Part shown: piece by piece, positions 57,132 through 64,000 of the stretch
Numbering within the stretch: the stretch's first letter is position 1
Layout: every line of letters starts with the position of its first letter
Source: Okapia johnstoni
Lineage: Eukaryota; Chordata; Mammalia; Artiodactyla; Giraffidae
NCBI GenBank assembly: GCA_024291935.2
Contig: CM044312.1
Location: 1,470,501 to 1,534,500 of the forward strand
Length of the DNA stretch: 64,000 nucleotides
Reading direction: 5' to 3'
Program-made: the position numbers and the translations under genes
Notes under the pieces: generated by a model
The model's database searches: none
Seen by the model: the letters and a program-made list of their open reading frames with translations, nothing else
Told to the model about the DNA's origin: nothing

Positions 57132-57816
57132 TCTGCAGTCATGGCCCCCCCGCCTCTGCGGCCGTGGCCCCCCCACCTCTGCGGTCGTGGCCCCCCCGCC
57201 TCTGCGGCCGTGGCCCCCCTGCCTCTGCGGCCGTGGGCCCCCCGCCTCTGCGGCCGTGGGCCCCCCGCCTCTGCTGACGGTGGCCCCCCCCACCTCTGCG
57301 GCCGTGGCCCCCCCGCCTCTGCTGACAGTGGCCCCCCCGCCTCTGCGGCCGTGGGCCCCCCGCCTCTGCTGACGGTGGCCCCCCCACCTCTGCGGTCATG
57401 GCCCCCCCGCCTCTGCGGCCGTGGCCCCCCCGCCTCTGCGGCCGTGGCCCCCCCGCCTCTGCTGATGGTGGCCCCCCCACCTCTGCGGTCATGGCCCCCC
57501 CCGCCTCTCTGCGGCCGTGGCCCCCCCGCCTCTGCGGCCGTGGGCCCCCCGCCTCTGCGGCCGTGGCCCCCCCGCCTCTGCTGATGGTGGCCCCCCCACC
57601 TCTGCGGTCATGGCCCCCCCGCCTCTGCGCGGCCGTGGCCCCCCCGCCTCTGCGGCCGTGGGCCCCCCGCCTCTGCTGACGGTGGCCCCCCTGCCTCTGC
57701 GGCCGTGGGCCCCCCGCCTCTGCGGCCGTGGGCCCCCCGCCTCTGCTGACGGTGGCCCCCCCACCTCTGCGGCCGTGGCCCCCCCGCCTCTGCTGACGGT
57801 GGCTCTCCTCTTCCAG
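57132..57816 (+). repeat. 23-bp minisatellite merging into the exon 4 acceptor
   Basis: 28 complete units of 23-26 bp of the type TCTGC-GGCCGTGG-CCCCCCC-GCC. Some units are variants in which GGCC is replaced by TGACG or TGATG. A 29th unit begins TCTGCTGACGGTGGC and then runs into CTCTCCTCTTCCAG of exon 4. TGCTGAC, a good mammalian branch-point match, occurs in units 7, 9, 11, 24, 27 and 29. Long open frames on both strands are by-products of composition. Confidence 0.95.
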
Positions 57817-57956
57817 GTTGTTTCTCAGCACCTTCACTCTGGCGGTGTCGGCTGGAGCAGTCCTGCTTCTACCCTTCTCGATAATCAGCAATGAGATCCT
57901 GCTTTCTTTTCCTCAAAACTACTATATTCAGTGGCTGAATGGCTCCCTGATTCATG
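57817..57956 (+). CDS. LMBR1: LMBR1 coding exon 4 (residues 60-107, membrane helix 2)
   Basis: The exon follows CTCTCCTCTTCCAG and ends at the donor GTTAGT. It completes Ser60 and reads LFLSTFTLAVSAG, then LLLPFSIISNEI and YYIQWLNGSLIHG. This is the second membrane helix of LMBR1 (about residues 62-89) followed by a loop containing an N-G-S glycosylation sequon at residue 101. Length is 140 nt, and it leaves G as the first base of the next codon. It matches the mammalian protein closely. The acceptor is the last, partial unit of a 23-bp minisatellite. The candidate branch point TGCTGAC (A at 57796, 21 nt before the exon) lies in that unit. Later exons of the gene are beyond the window. Confidence 0.96.
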
Positions 57957-58383
57957 GTTAGTACGTATGTCTTAATATAGTCACAATTAGTGCTTTTATT
58001 TTATACTGTATTATATTTAAAGTTTTTCCTTTTCTTATTTTCCATAAAAATATGGGTCTTCCTTCAGTAAACTATTTGAGTCCTTCATAAAATCAGAAAA
58101 TCAGATTTTACTTACTAGTCTGATTCTTAGTTGTGAAAAGCGTTTCTACAAGAAGCAGCATTTATATTATGATTTTTGATAAATACATTTTCATTTAATT
58201 ATTTAGCAAGAGAATTTTGATTTATCTGGATATGGCAGAACTCAACCTCCATTTCAGACCTTAAAAAAAAAGCTTACCATACTTTCTATTTTATTTATTT
58301 GCTATTAATTTCTTTAGTCATTTCAGAATGTGTGATAGAAGGGGGAAAAATTTTTTTGTCAAGGACAACTGTAAAATTTGTTG

Positions 58384-59962
58384 TTGTTGTTGTTCAGTTG
58401 CTAAGTCTTGTCCAACTCTTTGCAACCCCGTGGACTGCAGCACACCAGTCTCCTCTGTCTTCCACTGTCTCCTGGTGTTTGCTCATACTCATGTCAATTG
58501 AGTCGATGATGGCATCCAACCATTTCATCCTTTGTCGTCCCCTTCTCCTGCCTTCAATCTTTCTCAGCATCACGGTCTTTTCCGGTGAGTCAGCTCTTTT
58601 CATCAGGTGACGAAAGTATTGGAGGTTCAGCTTCAGCATCAGTCCTTCCAGTGAATATTCAGAGTTGATTTCCTTTAGTGTTAACTGGTTTGGTCTTCTT
58701 GCAGTCCAGGCGACTCTGAACAGTCTTCTCCAGGACCACAATTCAGAACCATCAATTCTTCGGCAGTCAGCCTTCTTTATGGTCCAACCCTCACATCTAT
58801 ACATGCTGCTGCTGCTGCTGCTAAGTCGCTTCAGTCATGTCTGACTCTGTGAGACCCCATAGATGGCAGCCCACCAGGCTCCCCCGTCCCTGGGATTCTC
58901 CAGGCAAGAACACTGGAGTGGTTGCCATTTCCTTCCCCAATGCATGAAAGTGAAAAGTGAAAGTGAAGTCGCTCAGTCGTGTCCGACTCTTTGCGACCCC
59001 ATGGACTGCAGCCTACCAGGCTCCTCTGTCCGTGGGATTTTCCAGGCAAGAGTACTGGAGTGGGCTGCCATTGCCTTGAAAAACCATAGCTTTGACTAGA
59101 TGGACCTTCGTCAGCAAAGTGACGTGTCTGCTCTTTAATATGCTGTCTAGATTTGTCACAGTTTTCCTTCCAAGGAGCTGTAGTCACCGTTCACCTTGAC
59201 TTTGGAGCCCAAGAAAGTAAAATCTGTCATTGTTTCCATTTTTTCCCCTTCTGTTTGCCACAAAGTGATGGGACCAGATGCCATGATCTTCGTTTTCTGA
59301 ATGTTGAATTTTAAGCCAGCTTTTTCACTCTCCTCTTTTACCTTCATCAAAAGGCTCTTTGTTTCTCTTGGCTTTCTGCCATTAGAGTGGTATCATCTGC
59401 ATATTTGAGGTTATTGTTATTTCTCCTGGCAATCTTGATTTCAGCTTGTGCTTCATCCAGACCAGCATTTTGCATGATGTACTCTGCATATAAGTAAAAC
59501 AAGCAGGGTGACATACAACATACAGCCTTGATGTACTCCTTTTCCAATTTTGAACCAGTCTGTTGTTTCATATCTGGTTCTAACTGTTGCCTCTTAACCT
59601 GCATATAGGTTTCTCAGGAGGTAAGTAAGGTGGTCTGGTACTCCCATCTCTTTTAGGATTTTCCCATTTTGTTGTGATCCACACAGTCAAAGGCCTTAGC
59701 ATAGTCAATGAAGCAGAAGTAGATGTTTTCCTGGAATTTCCTTGCTTTCTCTATGATCCAGTGAATGTTGGCAATTAGATCTCTGGTTCCTCTGCCTTTT
59801 CTAAATCCAGCTTGTATATCAGGAAGTTCTCTTTTCATGTACTGCTGAAGCCTAGCTTGAAGGATTTTGAGCATTACCTTGCTAGCATGTGAAATGAACA
59901 CAGTTGTATGGTAGCTCTCAACATTTTTTGACATTGCCCTTCTTTGGGATTGGAGTGAAAAC
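58384..59962 (-). mobile_element. BovB LINE in LMBR1 intron 4, split by a Bov-A2
   Basis: Antisense BovB; the 3' end is at the left after a TTG triplet run. The reverse transcriptase motif Y-A-D-D is at 59392-59403. The element is interrupted at about 58804-59077 by a Bov-A2 and resumes with CCATAGCTTTGACTAGATGG. Confidence 0.92.
58804..59077 (-). mobile_element. Bov-A2 SINE (dimer) nested in BovB
   Basis: Antisense: (TGC)n, TAAGTCGCTTCAGTCATGTC, linker GTGAAAAGTGAAAGTGAAG, and second unit GCTCAGTCGTGTCCGACTC. Confidence 0.92.
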
Positions 59963-62900
59963 TGATTTTAAAATTAATGTGGTTAAAAAATAATGACCTA
60001 TTTTGGCAACATGATATATTGCTTTGAAGCAAAATAGATCTGAGTTTCAATCTTGGCTCTGTGATTTGCTGGAAATGTTTAGTGAGGTAGGACATTTTAA
60101 TTTGTAAAATATATACAAAGGTCTAATACACGTATCTTTTTTATGTGTTTCATTATCTTTTGCCCGCTTTTTTCCATATTGAACTATGTTGTCTCTTTAT
60201 ATGTGAAACGCGTCAGCTGTTTATCAGATTTTTGTAATGTGTTTCTCTGGTTATTTTACTTTTTAATTTTGCCTTTTTGGTTGCAGGATTTTTGCTTTTT
60301 ATGTGTCCAGTCTTTTTCTTCCTTTGGTTTCTGTAATTGTTTTTGTATTTAGAAGATGATCTCCCTTCATGAGATGTGACAAATACTCCTTTTTTTCTTG
60401 TTCTTTAAAAAATGGTTTTGTTTGCACGTAACTGTTTAATCCATCTGGAGTTTATACAGATAACTACCTTTTTTCTTACCCCTTTGTGTTTGTGTTTAAA
60501 GAAATACATATTTGCTGTAGAAAATTTGGAAAGCAAAATTTATAGTGAAGAAAATTAGTATTACAATCTCACAACCCAGAGAATTACTGTGAATACTGTT
60601 ACCTAAATCCTTGAATATTGTGTGTGTGCATGTGAACACAACTGAATAAATACTGAAATGGAACCCTAATGGAATTCAATAGATGAGACATTTCCCCTTT
60701 TAAATTTACATCTCTTTAATTACTAGTGAGGGTAGGCATTTACAAAGCACATTTATCAGTCATCTGTGTTTGTTTTTTAGTAAATTGCCCCCCCCTGTAT
60801 TTCTTGTGTCCATTTTGCAAGTTTTTAAGTATTAACTGTCAGGTTAATTGCAAATGTTTCCTTCCCAGTTGTCCTTTAATACTGCTTATCCTGTTTCTTG
60901 ACAAGAAGAATTTTGACACCTTAGTCTGTCGGGTATTTTGCGTTGGGCTTGTGCTTTCTGTCACACTTGGACCTGGAGACAAATGGAGTCACTGGTGCCC
61001 TGAAGACCAAATGAATTCAGTCAGGTTAGGACTAGTTGTTAAGTGAATAAAGAGAAATTACTCCATGTTTGTTGCTTAGCAATTGAACTCAAGCAAATTA
61101 AGGTCTTTACTGAAATTGACACAAAAAAGTAAGCCATCTACTGGAACGTCACTATGGAAGGTAGGAAACAACCTGCAAAGTAAGGTGAGTTGTATTTATC
61201 AATGGTGGGTTCAAAAATATATTTATCAGTGATTTTTCTGGTGAATTACTTTTAGATAACAGTTTGTTACTAACCAGTAGTTAGGTAATATATGATTTGC
61301 AAAAGTTTTTGGCACATGTTGTCTGAAATGCTTGTTGAAGACTGCTCCCTTTGGCCTTCGCTTTCCGTAAGGTTCTGTGGTGCGTGCGTTTTGAGGATTG
61401 GGCTACAGGTGTTCTCCCGGAGGTGCGGGTGGTCTTAGTCCAGGCTAACCAGAATTATGAGGGAGCTGGCCTTTGTTTCCAGTTTTACTAAACAGGAAAT
61501 GCATGATATACTTAATGACCTTTAAATACTCGAATCATAGCCATTTATTTATTCTTTTTATGGACTGAAGTAAGAACTATCAGTATGCAATGTGCTATGT
61601 ATTTATGCTGGAGTCTTAACCTTGGAAGTAAATGTATTTGTTTGTATTGGTTGCCTTTCTGATTATAATGTAAGAGGTGTAAGCTCAGGCATTGTATTTT
61701 GTTTATGAATCAGGGCTTGGAAAAGTGCTTCCCACATAGTGGTAGCCCAGTAAACATGTGTTGAATGAGTAGGTAAACTGTATGCACTAGCTTTAACCTC
61801 CAGTGACCACGTCGGCTGAAAGTTGGGGAGCTAGAGGAGGAGCCCCTAAGTTACGTCATTGCTTCTAGATACATTCTCATGGTAGGTCTTAGGAAGTCCT
61901 AGTTGCCAGCGCTGGACGTTGTTCTCGAGGGTTTGATGAGCCTAACTTTGTTTCTTCTTCTGGTTTTTTGGGAGAGCTGCTTGTAGTGAATTTCATAAAG
62001 CTTGATATTTATCTTTCTCTTCTGAATTCATAGTTGTGTTTAATCTTGTAGATGACATCCAAGGAGTGTTTGTTTCCTTAGATTGCCTTGGGGTTGAAGA
62101 TTGGTCAACCTTAGATATGCTTGCTTCTTTGCTTTTTAAAAATTATAAGCATGAATGGGGCAGACTGTCACAGCGAAGCACCCAGGGTGTAGTTCAGCGT
62201 GAGGGTGAAGGCAGTGGTGACAGGAGCCAGGTCAGCTGTGAAGAGTGTGCATCTGCGTTGCTGCGGCTGCACATAACCTCCGTCCCGAGCACCATGGCCA
62301 CTCTTTGATGCGCTCCCGGGGTGATGCGGGCTGGCTCGGGGAGGAGGCTGCCGGAACCTGTGAGACTAGGACAAGGCCATCTGTCCACTTTGCTATGAGA
62401 CTCCTCTGCTGAGGTCTCCCTTTGATGGGATGCAAATCAGTTCAGAGTGGGCTGTCCCATTCAGAGTGGGCTGTCTGCACACCTCTTCTCCAAATCTCCT
62501 TGTTACCAGTTTCCCAGTCATGCTCCTTCCAAGTCCCTGACCTTCCAGCTGAGCCACAGGCCAGTATGAATGTATAATCATGTGTCTGGCCATTTCTGAG
62601 CAAAGTGAGCAGTCAGGTGCACTGCCCAAAGTCCTGTTCACTGGGAGGATTCCCCGTCACTGCTGGCCTTTGTAGATGTCCCAGGGAGGGCTGTCCCCCT
62701 GGGGGCGGTGTCTGCATGTGTGGCAGACCCGTCTGCAAGCCAGGCCCTGTCTTTTCTTCCTCTACCAGCTGATCAGAAGGAATGCCCACCAGGCCACAGG
62801 TACAGTCCAGCTAGGGGAGGGAAGTGGGGACCGTGGGCATCTGGGCCGCTCTCATGTGATTTACTCATGCCTTCAGGGCCTGTCAGGCATGGTCGCCACT

Positions 62901-64000
62901 TGCATCTGATGTTGGTTGTTGCTGGCACACCCACTTTGTGGCTTGGCACGCCCGCCGGTCCATGAGGGCTCACTCAGGCTGCATGGTGACTTGGTGACCC
63001 ACAGTTAAGCGTTCAGTCTTGAGTGAGCCTGACGGCAAGCTAGTAACTTTCCCAGCGGTAAGGTCGTAGTTACCTGCAGGGGGACGGCAGGACTTTGTAC
63101 TGAAATCCCAAGGGCCTTTGCTGTGATTCCCCTCCAGGGTCTGTCATGGGCTCTGAACAGCATCCTCTCTGCTGCTGACACTTCAGCACCATTAGATCTG
63201 CGGGGTCATAAGGCCAAGGGCAAAGCAGCCTGCAGAGCTGCCTGGACCTGCTGCAGAGCCTTCTCTTGTTTTGAGCCCTGCTCAAACCCAGCAGCTTTCT
63301 GTATCACTCAGCAATGGACCAGAGAGACACACCCACGTGAGGAGTATGTTCCTTTCCAAATCCCAAGAAGGCCCTGAGCAGTGCGCCTCTACTTGGTGTA
63401 GGAGAGGCCAGGTGCCACAGCCTGGAAGGGCTGCGACCCACACCGCTGGGCCCTGGAGTGTCTTCCGACAAGTCTGGAGTCGTTGCTGCCGCTTACTCAC
63501 TGGGTCTGACTGGCATACTGTCATCTGTGTCGTGGGGCAGAAGGGAATGGTGACGGAGATCCCTCAAACTCAGTCTTGACATAGGGCCAGGAGGAGCTGG
63601 GCCCCGAAGTCAGGACAGTGAAGATGAGTTGTTTGCCTTGCCAGCTGAAAGCAGACTGCTTCTGGCGGGCCTCATGGACAGGCTTTCCCAGGTAGCCCCA
63701 GTGGTGAAGAACCTGCCTGCCAATGCAGGCCTCATGGCCAGGGATGGAGAAAAAAAGCTTTTGTCACATTGGTAGGCATACCAGGTACCAGGAGATGTAT
63801 TCACTTGCCCTCACAGTGAAGCAGCTTCTTCAACATAGCACCCCTGGTTGAGAGTTGCTCTCAGGTTAAGCTGCTGAGAACCCACAGTCATTCTCTGAGG
63901 TCCCTCTTGGGGATGTGTGAGTCAGCCTCCTCTCATCTTTCAAGTCCTGGATGGCTGCGCTGATCCCCGCATTACTCAGGAACATGGGATTTCTTGTGGG
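59963..64000. other. LMBR1 intron 4 (partial); no exon seen
   Basis: About 60100-60480 looks like antisense L1 remnant. The rest is unique-looking, GC-richer from 62150 on, with a partial Bov-tA head at about 63680-63735 and a 21-bp direct repeat (TTCAGAGTGGGCTGTC) at 62441-62476. LMBR1 exon 5, which should start with Leu-Trp-Asn, was not found. Confidence 0.5.

Noticed and set aside
57139..57891. A 250-codon minus-strand frame and several + frames across the intron 3 array
   Set aside because: Repeat-composition artefacts; no splice-bounded or conserved protein, and they cover the real exon 4 in the wrong frame.
62030..62308. Open frame starting MFNLVDDIQGVFVSL as a possible alternative exon
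   Set aside because: No match to LMBR1 or another family that I recognise, no convincing acceptor/donor pair.
57957..64000. Expected position of the ZRS limb enhancer
   Set aside because: The ZRS is known from LMBR1 intron 5; this window ends in intron 4, and exon 5 is not found.

Overview
This window is nuclear DNA from a ruminant, most likely a bovid such as cattle, sheep or goat; the exact species cannot be read from the sequence. The evidence is the repeat content. There are at least ten BovB (RTE-type) LINE fragments, more than two dozen Bov-tA/Bov-A2 SINEs that share the BovB 3' end, CHR-type tRNA-Glu SINEs of cetartiodactyls, and old L1 and L2 LINE remnants. The one protein-coding gene, on the + strand, is the 5' part of LMBR1 (limb development membrane protein 1). 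Its exons were recognised by their protein sequence and by matching splice sites and phases. Nothing prokaryotic is present, and the many other open frames are repeat-derived or chance frames.

Layout. Positions 1 to about 34,900 are intergenic sequence upstream of LMBR1. They hold BovB, Bov-tA, CHR and L1 copies, an 80-bp mariner-type palindromic MITE (15613-15692), a small isolated CpG-rich patch with a strong CTCF-like motif (18640-18960), an LTR-like segment (about 26288-26740), a Tigger-like DNA transposon remnant (34122-34665), and repeat-free AT-rich stretches that could be conserved non-coding elements. The LMBR1 CpG-island promoter spans about 34960-35980. It is TATA-less and GC-box rich, with an exact TCTCGCGAGA palindrome and an exact TGACGTCA element. 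Coding exon 1 is at 35709-35774.

Intron 1 (35775-52312) starts with a GC-rich minisatellite, followed by L1 remnants (one carrying a four-copy 93-bp array, one split at TTAA by a piggyBac-like insertion), a 2-kb BovB with its reverse transcriptase region, a 17-copy 33-bp minisatellite, an L2 copy and another BovB. Coding exon 2 (52313-52385), exon 3 (54893-54932) and exon 4 (57817-57956) follow. The window ends inside intron 4. The ZRS limb enhancer of SHH, known to lie in LMBR1 intron 5, should therefore be downstream and is not in this window.

The four exons join in frame to give residues 1-107 of the protein: a cytosol/lumen-facing N-terminus, membrane helix 1 (exon 2), an acidic loop (exon 3), and membrane helix 2 plus a loop with an NGS sequon (exon 4). 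The most unusual feature is a 23-bp minisatellite of 28 full units in intron 3. Its 29th unit is the branch-point/acceptor region of exon 4 itself, so the array appears to have grown out of a splice site.
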